Position numbers and translations under genes: made by a program
The notes under the pieces: generated by a model
The model's input: the letters and a program-made list of their open reading frames with translations, nothing else
Databases searched by the model: none
Told to the model about the DNA's origin: nothing
Assembly: GCF_900496995.4 (NCBI RefSeq)
Contig: NC_044014.1
Location: 2,786,501-2,850,500 of the forward strand
Direction of reading: 5' to 3'
DNA length: 64,000 nucleotides
Origin: Aquila chrysaetos chrysaetos
Lineage: Eukaryota > Chordata > Aves > Accipitriformes > Accipitridae
Part shown: positions 1-13,100 of the stretch, piece after piece
Layout of the letters: the number at the start of each line of letters is the position of its first letter
Position numbering within the stretch: the first letter of the stretch is position 1

Positions 1-524
1 TTGCTCTTAATTTTCTCAAATTCCTGCGGGGCTGAAATTTTCCGTGTTTGCTCTCCGCCCAGAGGCAAACAGTTGGCTCCTGAAACAGTCAACAGAACCT
101 GTTTTGCTCTCTGCAAATGTTTACAAAAAAAGTTTGCTTTAGTTCTGCGATCCGGGTATGTTCACATGCAGTTCAATGACAGTATTTTTGACCATTTCCT
201 AGACATTAATGGCTCTGAGGAGCAAATAAAGTTTGAAGGAAATGACCTTTCTAGATTGGGAACTCCAATTCTCACAAATTTTGTCAGAAAGCTCATTTGC
301 AGTATTGGTTTTTCAGCTAGGATTTTGATTTAGATCGCAGCTGTGAGCACTGGTTATTCAGAAATTCACTGAAATTGTTGCTTATGTTAAAATAGACAAA
401 TATTTAGGCCTTTCAAATGACAACCAAAGGAAGGAGAAGTGGGAAATATTACCACCATTTTACTGGACTTTTTTGCAGGGCGAGATCAGTCTTTATTTCC
501 AACTAGACAGACCAGATTACTTAC

Positions 525-739
525 AGTGAACTCGGTACATTTTTCAGAGAACACCATACAGACCAAAGCCTTTCCTGTTCCGTAGGCATCAGGAAGCCCA
601 TGGTGAGTTCCGTAGAAGGGATTTGTAGAACTGTCCTTGTGTTAAATGCCTTTATTGCCAATTGTTGGGCAGCATCCTGCACATCAGTGGGCTGTTGCTC
701 TCTGCTCCCAGAAATGCTCGCGTTCAAACCGTTTCCTTT
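525..739 (-). CDS. Possible coding exon of an unrecognised gene
   Basis: The acceptor (TTTCCTCTCGACTTACCCATTAG) and donor GTAAGT enclose 215 nt with 71 open codons starting in phase 0. The peptide has mixed, protein-like composition (DVQDAAQQLAIKAFNTRTVL, then QIPSTELTMGFLMPTEQERL, WSVWCSLKNV). No partner exon was found, and the window edge is close. The opposite strand also has an exon-like block (548-602), so only one of them can be right, or neither. Confidence 0.35.
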
Positions 740-3700
740 CTAATGGGTAAGTCGAGAGGAAACAAAGAGACTCTTAAAATGAAAAATGACATTGTGCTAA
801 ACTTTGCTAAAATTTTATTGCAGTAAAACCTGCTGAACTCAATTTTATAACAAGGAGACATCCCCTAGGAAACAGATGAAGCTTAAATGACACTGAAAGA
901 GAATGACTGTTAGTTAATCGGACCAGCACAACCACAAATTTTACTTAATGGAAATGTGTTTAGCTAGTGCCAAGGAGTTAACCAGGTATTAAATAAGCAG
1001 AAATTATCCAACCTTTAAATACACATTGCCAAATAAAGATTAAGAGATTTCCTGGGTATTCAAGAGAGGTTGGTCACCGGGAACTGAAGTTTCAGCAATA
1101 TCAAACCAAACAGTTCTAGAAGTTTCACTGTTAATTTTCAGTTTTCTCTTTAATTAGAAACAAAAGCAAAATGCTATGCAAAGCATTTAACTGTATTTAC
1201 AGTTTAAAAAAATAGCCAGTCTGTGGTCAGGAATTGCAGAGGTAAGTTCTTCTAGAACCATCCCAGCTCTCCCCTTCTTTTTTTTTTTTTTTTTTTTCAA
1301 TTCCATCTGCCAGATATAATCTCTCTTGATATCACAAATCCTTTGTTAAATAACATAATATGAGCATAATGATTTATCACCATGTACATAGAAAACAACT
1401 TCATAAATTGTACCTCACAGCCACATTTGTGTAAAATTCCTTATTTTCACTGGGGTAGCCTAAAAAATGCAAACAGTAGGTGGATAGTTCCGAATTTACC
1501 TCAAAAATGTCTGATTATGGTATCACAATTTTGTAACTTTTGAACTAAGTGGGGAATGATGAAAAAAAACCCTCACAATATACTTGCTTTTAGTGGGTTC
1601 TTTGATGAGAAATAAGTCTTGTCACAGGTCAACAGCCACACATGACATCAGTATAGCTTTCTGTATTTCTTGCAGTTGTTTTTCTCAAACACTTTTGATG
1701 TTGAACATCTACAGAAATGGCTTTTTGCACAGGCCAGCATGGCCCTGGGGAACACGTTTTGGCCCATTGGAGAGTCGTGCTTTACTCTCCCATGCTATGG
1801 AAGTGATGCCACATCAGTGATGCTAACCATTGCGCTTGCCTTGATAGCGTTTCAGTTATCCCTGGTCATTCAGTGTATTTTAACTAGCCGTAATGAACGA
1901 CTGCTGGTAGTCTCCTGACACACGAACCAGATGTTTAGAACAACAGAGCTGAAGCAGGACAAACATTGTTTTGATGCTGACTTGTAGGCAATGCTCTGAC
2001 ACGTTGCTGTTCTGTATCTTGTCTTATTTATCAGGATATATTACCAGGATCTCATTTTATACAAGGACATGAAGACGCTACATATGGAAACAACTGCAGA
2101 GCATAATTTAATGACTGTAATTGTCCTGATCTCACAGCCGTGCAGAGGAACAGTGATGACAGCTTCACTGTAGATATTTATTACGTTAGAAGCCAGCTAC
2201 CACTTTCATTCCACGTATTCCTGTAGCATCCCGAAGCTGCTCTACTTTTGCTATTTTCTGCATAGCTTTATCACAGACTGTGACATATTTTGAGATGGCA
2301 AAATTTATCAATAGGTCTTATTCCTGCATTATCAATCTGTAAGATTGTTCAGGGCTCTTTTCACCTGGGAGAGTCTGAAACAAGACCTAGCTTTCGTATG
2401 CTCAGCTCAGACCAAACCACCGGGTCATGCAAGCACTGGTCCTTGCACAGCTGCCTGGTCTGTGTGCAGCAATGAATTTGATCAAATTTGATTGTCACCT
2501 GGCAATAATGAAATAAGTCAACAATAGTTTCCAACTTTTCTGGGCACCTGTGTTTGTACAGAGGTTTACAAAAGCCTTTACCTCTACTGATAACCAAGGT
2601 TTTATTTAACACAGCAAAGCTCACAAGTCAGACCAACAGCCAAACTAACTTTCTGGAGGACTCTTTGCAAGCAGCCTCACTAGCAAATGAACAAGGTGGT
2701 TTTTTTCTTCCGGTAAAGGTTTTGTTTCAGTGGAAAGCTACAAGATTCACGGGTGGCTGAAAAACACGTGGTGTATAATAGTATAAGTTCAACAAAACAG
2801 ACATTGTTCCTAATGCTGTAAGAATTCTACTCCAAATTGTATACATACAATATACACACACACACACAAAGTGATGAGCTTGACTGCACATAAATGCGTA
2901 TTTAGAAGGCTGCTACAAACATGAGTCTGTATCACAGGCTCCCCGTGAAACAAATGTCCTTATTCAGTCTTTCTGCTGTGGAATGCACTAGGGTTTTATG
3001 GGTCTGGTACAAAGCCTGCTGGAAGTCAATCCATTGACATCATATTGCTTTGGATTAAACTCATCTTGACCTAAAGCACCAACTCTTACTGTGGGTTTGG
3101 CCCTGGAAATACATATTATTTTATCCACTAACCACAAAGGAATTAATTCCTAGTTATGTATAAAATTCCAGCTCTCTTTCCCATTTTTCCATTTGCTGGT
3201 ACATTTCTGCCATTGTGTTAGAGACAATGCACAGCACTGAGTGGAGGGCAGCTACATAAAGACAGTAACCTCCACAAAAGCAAATGGAAGTCCAGACCGC
3301 TTCCTTTTCTGGCTCTGAAAGGCTGAGCTTTTGTGAGCAATCTACTGGCCCCAGGGTATGTTTTTGGGCTGAGGTGCATGGTCCTTCTTCACTTGAGAAG
3401 AGGCAGTCATACCCCAGGTTATCCCTAGATGATGCCTGAACAGTGTCACTGTAATGAATAAACTACAAGAGGGGTTGATAACAGTGTCTGAGTACTACAG
3501 CAGGAAACTGGACATATTTGTTCAGCTTTAATATAAACTTACTTATACACCAATTTTCACTCAATGTTTCTTTGAACATAATCCTGAACTATCACTTTAT
3601 ACTCACAAGCACAAGATCACAAACTATTCCGATGATAATAAAAAGCATTCATCAAGATGTGCTATTTTGTTAATGGGATTGCTCTGGATTAATGGAAAAT

Positions 3701-5768
3701 ACCCGGTGAAGTTGACCTATGTAGTATTTTCTTGAAACATCAATAAACAGTATAACACTCAGGCCACAAGATCTAACAGTTAATACGTTAGGGCAATACA
3801 GCTGCAGAACATTTCACAGACTCAGGTTCAGACTTTATCTGATATAAACTAGCATAGACCCACTACTGCAAGTGGAACAACACAATCACATTGACCTAGA
3901 CCAGACGCCAGCTTAGTTCTGTGCATTTTCAACACCACTAAAACACACGCTTGTGTGGCAATATTTTAGTGCACAACACTATAACACATTAATGTTTTCC
4001 TCTCTGTTCCTCACAAAATTTAGTTCTACCTGCTGTAACAATCCTAGCAAGCATGCCATACTGTTCATGAGTTCCCATGCACATGCATTTGCAGAAAAAA
4101 TAATGCTATGTAAAATGAACTTATTCACTGACAATTATATCAACATTATTTTTGTACTTCAAGCTATCTAAATTGTTCTTTAAGACATCAGCCCAAGATC
4201 TTAGCAGATTTGCATATACAGCAGCTTGGAGAGATCTTTCTAGACAGATCTAGCTACTTCCCTCCATTTATCTTTTCGCACTGTAGAACCTTTTTCCTCC
4301 AGACGGTGCTTTATTTCCTGCCATCTCCAAACACTGGAGTGCTATATAACTGCATTTTGCAGGTTAGTGCTTGCTAGATATAGCACGAAGATTCAAGACC
4401 CAAGGAGCACAGAATCACAAAATGAACACAAAGCATTAAATGACAATGCCAAAGCGTAGGAAGGCAGGAAAAACAGTGAGCTGACGAAACACAGGGCGGC
4501 GAGAAATATTGCAGAGGGAAATGTTTTGATTCTGCTGAGGAGAGGACAGCTGGTGGTGACTCAGTCCTGTAAATGATCTCAACCTTGACCTAGCTTTTAT
4601 CTCCCATTTCTTTCTGGGGAGCACTTTGGGCATCATTCTCAAAGCCACGTGTCTCTATTTTAGTGATCTTCTCCATGAGCCACCACTACACAATCTGTTT
4701 AGGTGCAATACCTTGGAACAGAAAAGTCTCTATGTTCCTATAATAGTACCTAGTTATGAAAGTAAAACCTTTGATCGAATCCTGACTGACCAATCATTTT
4801 GGATTACTGCAAAGACTTTTAAGTCATCTGGTTTAATTCTCATTTAGGGCAATGTGAAAACAATTTTTTTTCCTGAAGTGCTCTTTGAAGCACAAAACAA
4901 TTAAAACAGGTTTTAAAAAATTATATTTAGTACAGACACTCATGGACAACAAATATGTTTGAATGTTTACAGAAACGCAGCTTGTAGATAAATCAAAGTG
5001 ATCGAAAATTAAGTTCTGGCCACAGAAAGTACCACACTTCATTTTTGCTAGTGCTTTTGAACAAGAACCAAAGTGCAGCTCTCCAGAGATGTGTACTCAA
5101 TATGTGCTCAGAATCAATTCATAGTACATTGCAGTGACGGACCAGACTGGAGCAGCTACAGTCTATTGTGTCAATGTGTATTTTGGGCAGGCTTTAATCT
5201 GAAGAGCCACTCGAGTGTTGTGTAACTATGTACATTAAACTCATTACATTTTTGATAAAATATAGTAACTCCCTATTCACAGCAGCCACTTTTCAAAACT
5301 GTGACTTGACTATTTAATTTTTTTTGAATAGCAAAGGATGCATAGTCTGCATCACAGACTGACTATATTCAAGATCATTGTATAGAATAAAGTAATTTTA
5401 AATGACAACTGTCCTCTGAAAAGACTTGTAGCCTGAAAATACTATGTATGTCATCATCACTTCATTTATCCCTTGCATACCTGCTTAAAAAATAAATACC
5501 ATAGGGAAAGTGGGTAGGTTTTACATTTAACTAAACCAATTCATTATGCATTTGTACTTTAAAAGGTCAAACACTTGCAAATATTGACAAACAACGAGAA
5601 ATGGAGAGAGAATGGTCAACTTGCATTGAGAGAGGGAAACAGGAGAACATCAGCGACCTGACCCCATCTTCACACTGGCCTTCCAAGACAGCAACTGATG
5701 TCTACTTACTCTTTGGCTCCTGAATGTATGACTGCTTTTTCCTGTGATTCCACCCTCTGCACAAGTCC
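740..5768. other. Intergenic, no clear gene
   Basis: AT-rich DNA with a poly-T run (1279-1298) and a short (CA)n (2855-2868). Apart from the weak exon-like block at 2365-2498 I see nothing supportable. Confidence 0.6.
2365..2498 (-). CDS. Possible coding exon with a weak F-box-like look
   Basis: The acceptor TTTCATTATTGCCAG and donor CAG-GTGAAA enclose 44 open codons. TRQLCKDQCLHDPVVWSELS has the spacing of the second half of an F-box (Cys-rich helix, then W..L). It does not join in phase with the block at 525-739. Weak evidence. Confidence 0.2.
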
Positions 5769-8700
5769 TCAAGGAAGAGCAATGGAGTTGAGAAACCTCT
5801 GCAAGCAAAATGAAGGATGTGGTTATTTGCCAACCCTGACAAAAACACCTCTTCCTTCCCACTTCCCCAGAGTCATCATGCTGTTCACAGAACTTACTTT
5901 TCTTCTAAGTGATCCTTTGCCCCAGGAACACAAAGAGATCAGACTCTTTATGAATACCCACACCCACTGTGACTGCAGTTGATAGTCTTCAACCTTTATT
6001 GACTGCTAAAAGCAAGGCTAGGGAGGGGCCACTGCAGCTATCATTCAATTCCCTGTTACGGAAATAAAAACCTACTAGTAGAAACTCCATTTAGGAGGGA
6101 TAAAAGATAAGTAGGAGAAACTGTATTAGCAACCCCATTCAACCACAGCTCTGGGTTTTCTCTTTCTCTGAACTCTAACCTAGGCTGAATTGTAGACAGG
6201 GCACCTGGTACCTCCCCAGAGAAACACAACAAATCTCCCCTGAAGAACTCACAGTTGGCTTTGACCTGGATGAACCAGACTTGGAACTGGGCTCTGAGGG
6301 TGCCTGGCTTTGCAATGAAGCTCTTAGCTTTCTCCCAAAGCTGGTCCTGAATGAAAAACCTGCTAGGAATAAGCAACCTAATCTATTCATCTGAGCAAAT
6401 TATGTACCCCTCGAACAAAGCACACACCCCCGAACATCACCAATATTACTCAGAAAAGCTAAAGAAGCATGCAAAAATAACTTAAGAAAAGCTTTGGTCC
6501 ACTTAAGTCAAAGATAGGGAAAGACCATATGTGATCAGAATGTCAGAAAGGAGATAAAAATAATCACAAAGGAGGTAATAACAAGGACACAGATAGGCCT
6601 AGGAGAGAAAAGACAACATTACCAGCTGCTAATTTTCAATGTTTTCTCTCTTTTGCTGGGCATCTCAGAGGAAGCAGGGCATGAGGCAGGCACTTTGCAA
6701 TATATCTCTGTCAAGTATAAAAAGATGATGTCAGCACAGTTTATGCATACAGCGATGATTACAAAAGTTATGTAGGAATAATGCTTGCAACGTGCAAAAA
6801 TGTGAAGTGTAAATGTGCATGTGAGTGTTGAACATCTGGGTGACAAAGATGATTTAACAACAGACAGAACTGTATATGATAAATAGATACATATACATTA
6901 TAAAGATATTAGATACAGCTAGGCCATGCTCAGAAAAAGACAAGATGGTTATAGAGATTTTAAACAGCTACGAATTACTGATATCCCTTCAGAGAGCAGA
7001 TAAGCTGAGCCACATGATGAATTTCTTCACCACTTAAGTAAAGCTAAGGAAAGGAGCCCTACCATATGGATATCCTATGTCTTGGCTGACTGTTCTTTCT
7101 CTCTCCTGAATGGTCCCTGGCAAAGATTCAAGCTAAGCATCCAGAAGTGGGGTTCAGGGTGTAACATCTGTCTGTAGTGCTGTCATGGGAGTTTGGAAAA
7201 GAATGAAAGGATGATGAGTCGATTGTCCAAGAAATTTGTCACTTTTAGAATCAGTGCTGCTTGTCCCAAGCTGGGTTATCAAAATGATGTGGCCTGAGAC
7301 CTGCATGAGCCTCCCAATGGTCCTGGAGATTATAAGAACTGGAAAGAAGACATAAAACAATGCCAGGGCCTAAGACAAGGTAAAAGCATTTGGCAGCAAG
7401 CCTGGACTTGCTTTCTCCCTGGAGAAGATCTGTTGGCACTTGTACTGAAAAGTGATGAACTAAAGTTTCTGCCTGTGCAGCATTTCCAGGACAGAGGCAT
7501 TGAGAAACCATTCTACAGAAAGGACTTACCATGGGATGTGTTTTGGAGATCCAGAAAGGACGGCATTTGAAATTTGATGTAAAATTGAATATATCAAGTC
7601 CACAGACAAATCACATTCTAGCATCAAAGTGACAACCTTGTTCCTTCCTTTTCTACTCATTGCCCTAGTATATAAGTGAAAGCCCCTACAGTCTACAATC
7701 TTAAGGACCTACAGGGAGATCGTGTCAGGGGAATTCTGCTGGCCCCTGGGACCACTTATAGGGAGTTTTCTGTTGCAAGATGACAGTAGTTAACAAACCT
7801 AAACAGAAGTTCCCGATTTCCAATTGAGATATGTGTTATGACAGTCATAGCTGGCAGAAAACATTCACTATTTTATTTCAAGGACATTATATTAAGTGTA
7901 AGAACTCTGGTAGAACCCCAGCTGGTCTTCCCATAGGTAACTGCATAAATTTCTGCTCCTGATGGAGCTGTAGATGATGTAGCTTGACCACTGTATAATC
8001 CACGGCCTGAAGTGGACTGGTCAACACTGTTCTTGGATGTCAGTCTCCCTTCTCAGCTGGAACTGTGCAAGAGCAGGGAAACTTCACCAGTCTGGACTGT
8101 CAACCTGTCTGAAGGCATACGGACTGTGTCAGGAGTAGATGCCCATGGTTTTTAGAAGAATTATTGTGAGGTGTTTTCAGCAAGTTAGTTTATCACACAC
8201 AGACACACTTGTGTTCATGTCCTGTGCAAGGCAGTTGGAAATTGGCTTTGCAGCAGAAGTCTCTGCATTGCTCCGACTGTTCTCCTACTTGCTCATGACA
8301 CTTCAAAAATATCCTCTGTTCCTCAAAAGTCAAAAGATTCTCAAAAGCAACGAGATTAAGTAAATCTAGAGACTTGAAAATTAGTCCGACCAAATCCTGT
8401 CTCTCCAACTTCTTTGGAAATTGATTGGTAATACACTAGTAAGGCTGATACTTATTCAAAAAAACACCTTTCACTCTCTTGTCCTCTCTCTTTGAAACTG
8501 TATTCACCTCCCTTTCCCTCTGGGATGTTGTCCAAATATTTCCTACTTCATTCAAATCCCTCTTTACCATCTGCCGTAGCAGAAAAGTACAAGACGGAAG
8601 ACAGTCCTCTGCACTCTGTGGAGGTTATAAGAATAGAATATTGCTATGGGAGTCTCTACTGAGGTGCAGGATCTGTGCCATACAGCCCCTGTGAAGTCAG

Positions 8701-9604
8701 AACCATGCTCAGAGGTGCTCTGAACGGCTGCAGTACAGTGACATTCAGTTCAGAACCTCTGCTAACGCAGACATGGGGCTAAAGCACTACTGGTATCCCC
8801 TGCGCTTGAAGGTACTCACAATAAGGACATTCCCAGAGTCCAGGCTGCATTTTGAAGACTTAGGTAGGTATTTTAGACTCTTGTCAGTGCTGGGGATGTT
8901 TCCTGCAAAAGGAATGAAGAAATTGATTAAGCAATAGAAGAATCTTCAAACTAAAAGATGGCATAGGCAGGAGTTTGTGTTGCAGAAGTCTAAAATCCTG
9001 TGCATGGAGCATTAAAAAAAAAAAAAAAAAAAAATTTTTTTTAAAATGAGGCAAGGGGAGCATGGGTAGACAAGTATATGAAGAAGAAATAACCAGGCTC
9101 AGGCATCCCTGCTGTTTTCTTTCATTTTCTTCTGAGCAGAGGGAAATCTTGTCAGCTCTTCCCACACTACAGGAGGAAGAGGAAAAAAAACCCACCATAG
9201 TCAACTTGCTTCCCAGTCCAGGTGCTTTATGCTGAACAGAATCACTGAAGATAACCCTGAGGCAGGATGGCCCTGGAGACGCATGACGCTTCCAAACCGT
9301 TGATGGGTGGTTGTACAACCATCAGAACAGCTCCATGATGAAAGGGCTGGATGGAAAGCCCCAATGCCTGCTCACCTGGAGAAGATGAACAAGGGCTGCC
9401 AATGTGTCTTACCTGGTTACTTACTGAGATACTGATAGGAGCCAGCCCAGCCCAGCCTTGCACGGGAGTGATAAGAGCCCTGGGGAACAACTGACCTCTT
9501 CAGTAGTTCTGAAAGTCCTCCTGGCTCTCGGCTATCACCAACGCATGAAACAAGATTTCTGTCTTTAGCTGTATGAAACTTCTGGTCTGGGCTCAGCTGA
9601 ACCT
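5769..9604 (-). CDS. Possible minus-strand gene, five exon-like blocks
   Basis: Blocks from 5' to 3': 9604-9425, 8902-8820, 7617-7530, 6346-6253 and 5798-5769, ending in TGA. Donors are GTAAGT, GTGAGT, GTAAGT and GTGAGT; acceptors include TTTCTTCCCCAG, TTCCTTTTGCAG and TTTTTCATTCAG. Phase agrees for blocks 1-2, 3-4 and 4-5 but not 2-3, so at least one exon is missing or a border is wrong. Peptides include VQLSPDQKFHTAKDRNLVSC, NIPSTDKSLKYLPKSSKCSL, CDLSVDLIYSILHQISNAVL and TSFGRKLRASLQSQAPSEPS. Blocks 3 and 4 are also open in another frame. I recognise no family and see no start codon. It could be a chance assembly of splice-like sites. Confidence 0.3.
9015..9045. repeat. Poly-A / poly-T tract
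   Basis: A run of over 20 A followed directly by 8 T. It accounts for the phenylalanine run in a minus-strand open frame here. Confidence 0.9.
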
Positions 9605-9998
9605 CTGGGGAAGAAACAACTTGGAGAGTATTCCAAAAAACCCCAAACCCCTTGATCCAAACCTGAGAGAGCATGTAAGAAGATCCAACAGGTGATGGTA
9701 GTATTAAGGAAAAGGGGGAAAAGCAGCCCTTTACTGAAGGTAAATGGAGAATTTGTGGAGAGAGGAGTCACAAGAAGCCAAACACTCAATATTTAGAGTT
9801 GAGCTCTGTCCTTGCTCCCTATTCTGAATTTTCACTTACTTTTCTGAAAGAAAAAAAAAATCCAAATATTAAAAACTGGTTTTTGATGATGAAGAGTACG
9901 TCTATCTAGATCTTAATACAAAAAAGGGAACATATTTTGTTTGAACATTACATACTCAGCTGCTTATTAATTTTTAACCATAACTCTCCATACTGCAG

Positions 9999-10045
9999 GC
10001 TCGGCTGACTTTTATTTGACTGATGCTGACGCTGTTACCCCAGGG
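9999..10045 (+). CDS. Possible upstream exon of the plus-strand gene
   Basis: The acceptor CTCCATACTGCAG and donor GTGAGT bracket an open 47-nt block reading SADFYLTDADAVTPG. A second donor (AAG-GTGAGC) at 10121 would extend it by 25 codons, still open. It ends on a codon boundary, so reaching exon A needs an intermediate exon such as the 14-nt block at 14821-14834 (acceptor CATACAG, donor GTAGGT), which has the right phase. Weak evidence. Confidence 0.25.
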
Positions 10046-10120
10046 GTGAGTGTGCCCCACTGCACTGTGCTGCCTGGTGGCCTCTGGTGGCCAAATCGGC
10101 TTCTTTCCATTTCCAACAAG

Positions 10121-13100
10121 GTGAGCAAAAGCCCTTGAAAGCTTGGGAGATAAAAATTCCTGCCAGATAGTAGAATTTGGCCATCATTATTACAGACAAT
10201 GCTTTTCGCATGAAAAGCTAGATTTGTTGTCAGCTAATATGGGTTTCCAAAATCAGGTATATTTCTATTTTGAAATCTATAAACTACAAAGATCTCCTGG
10301 TTTTAATTCTGGGTTTACACGTGGGTATTTTTTTAGGTATGTTCACCACAAAACCTGACTTACATTTCTATCACTTCCACTTCTATCAAAATTCAAGCCA
10401 ATTTACTGCATAAATTGATGAAACTTTGGAACTGAAAAACTTCACCTAATACATTATAAATGGAACTGATAAGGTTTAAAGTATCAATTGGTGCCCACAT
10501 GAAATATTCAACAAAAAGGTCAGAAATCCTATTTCCAGATGCAGAAACTTCATGAGTGGATTTCTGAAGATAGGGAACAGTATTTTGGTTCTGTTTGAAA
10601 AACGATACTGGGGACCAGCATAGGGCAAAGTTACGTATAAAGAAACTACTAGAATTGTGCTGACATTAATGCACTTGACCAGGGCAGCTGGCATTTCTCA
10701 TCCTACCATGCTAAAAGAACTGGACTAAGAACAAAAATATCTACTATAAAACTGGAGTTTACCAGAAAGAAATGACAAGGCAGGAAAAAAAAAAAACCAA
10801 CAAACATATTGTTTGCAGGCTGATCGCAGTGAGACAAGGACTTCAGAAGAACGGAAAGGAGCTCTAAGTGCTTGACTGTTCTTAATCTATTTTGGTATTA
10901 CTAATGTGAAAATGCCTGCAACAGTTAAGGGCTTCTTAGCCAAAAGAGAAAGGTGAGAAAGTCTAAGAAGAATCAATCATATTCTACAATTTTGTAAGAA
11001 GATTAAAAGTACTATAACAAATACCCTGTTCACATTTAACCGTTTCATCTTTTCTAAGGCCAAATCCATCGTTAATTCACTTATACTAGCAAAACTGTAT
11101 CCATATAGTTCATACCAAATCCTTGAAAAGGTCTTTCCTCTTATTACAGTCTTTTTAAAAAATACATATATCTGTCGGCAGAAGAAATTTTTTTTTACCT
11201 GACGAGTAAAAGCTTCTAGTTGAGGCAGCTGTAGGCATAATTAATTGTAGGAGGAAGTCTGTTTCACATACTATCTATATAAATCACACATTCAAGTACA
11301 TGTATTTTTAATAAGTGTACCTTAAAAGCACAGATGAAATAAGATCACTTCAATATTTCAAAAGCAAAATTATTAAAGGTTTGATTCTATTTCTGCCTAG
11401 ACCGAGCATCTGCTTCGCTGAGTGATCAGTGTCTCTTGACATCGAATACACATGAAGCTAAGGGAAAAAATGTCAGGAGAACAGGAATATAATCTAAAGA
11501 AATAGCTACAGAGTAAGGTCTGTGTATGTTTTTTCTTTTGCCACTCCATCAATTACTCAAGCAAACCAAAAAGCTTGTTTGAGTTCTGTTTTTCATTTTT
11601 AAATCTTTGATTTTACTACTTCTCTTTGGCTTTTTTTGGTTTTAATTAGTTGATTTTACTACTAGTTTACAGTAGGACAGTTTTCATGTATGTCTATCGT
11701 ATATCCAAAAGCAATTAAACTGCTAATAGTCAGGTATTTACAAAACCATGCGCAGATGATATATAGCAACTGCTGACACCAGAAAATAACCTGAAGCAAG
11801 AGAAAGGCGAGTCCTGGTAAATGAAGGTTACTAAAGAGATTAATCTAAAAGCAGCAGTTTAAGTAATCTAATGCTGTATTTTCTTTTCAAGATTTTCAAC
11901 TAGGACAAGAATGAGACCTAGTCTTTCTAATTCTCATTTACATTTGCAGCCTTCTTCACAGACAAATATTTACTTACCTATCTTAACATGATTTCTTTTC
12001 ATTCTGAAAAGGCATTCATGTACACCATTCAAAGCAAGTCATGCCTCTGCACAAAAATAAAACAGATGTTTCAATGCTGGGCAACCAGTTAATCTACAAA
12101 CCAGAACCGCAGCAGCACAAGGTGCTGGGCACTCAACTCTCACAGACTTCAGTGGGCAATGAAGGTGTCCAGCACCTTGCTGCTTCAACCACAAACCTTT
12201 TCTCTGCACAGTAAAGCACCTATCAATTAGGTACGTGACAGGTACTTCCTCCTACATTAGGGACAAATGAAAACAGAAACATTTCTTCTGATAACATGCA
12301 ATACCGCCTGCTTATCAGGTGTTTTCTACCTCTACAATACAGTAGCACCTTTGATAAACAGCAATGCATTGATATTTAGTCATGAGCAATAATTTAGTTG
12401 CCTTGCTGCCAGAGTATATTACACACTTAAATACGGATATTTTGAGTAGGCACTAGAAAAAAACCTTCTTTTTTGCCTTCTTCAGTTTTGCATGCTAATT
12501 GTCACGCTCATACAGCTGAGAAATTACATCAGGCGTCGTAGTGCTGGGAAAGCTCTTCCATGCTGTTTTGCCAGTACACTTCAGTCCTGCCCTTCTGCAT
12601 CCCTGTTATTCCAGCCTTTGCCCTCTCTTGAGCAGACGCTGCCAATTGTGCTAAATTGGGTAGTGGTTTTGGAAGTGAACAAATTGGGACTAGAAAGAGA
12701 CCCCAAGCTCATTTTCAATTTTGTTCTGAGCTCCTATTTGAACTCAAGTAGTTAGGAAAGCAATAAATAGGCCAGGGCCATAGGGGAACAGCACTTGATG
12801 TACATTTGGGTCAGGGGCTACCACTAGGATTTCTTTAGAAATCCAGATGATATTATATTAAAAAAAATTCAAACCACAAAAAAGTTTTGTATGGAACGTT
12901 TTGGCTAGTCACAGACACAATACTTTCTTAGATACTACAATAACAGCACAATCAGCACTGCAAAATAGATAAGAATGATATTTAGAACAAAGTTTTTTTT
13001 ACCCAATCACTTACAGATTGCAAACTTACCTCCTCAAATGCCTCAGCTTCTGTTTTAAAACATGTACACTACACACGATTTACAAATAATTACTACAAAA

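Noticed and set aside
1..333. 110-codon plus-strand frame at the left edge
   Set aside because: No splice support or family match. It is cut by the window edge, and frames of this length occur by chance in AT-rich DNA.
712..746. Plus-strand 35-nt block between a strong acceptor and GTAAGT
   Set aside because: It overlaps the stronger minus-strand block at 525-739 and is too short to judge. Following the block at 548-602 in phase it hits a stop before its donor.
8884..9318. 144-codon minus-strand open frame
   Set aside because: Held open by a poly-A/T tract that gives a phenylalanine run. Part of it overlaps an exon-like block read in another frame.
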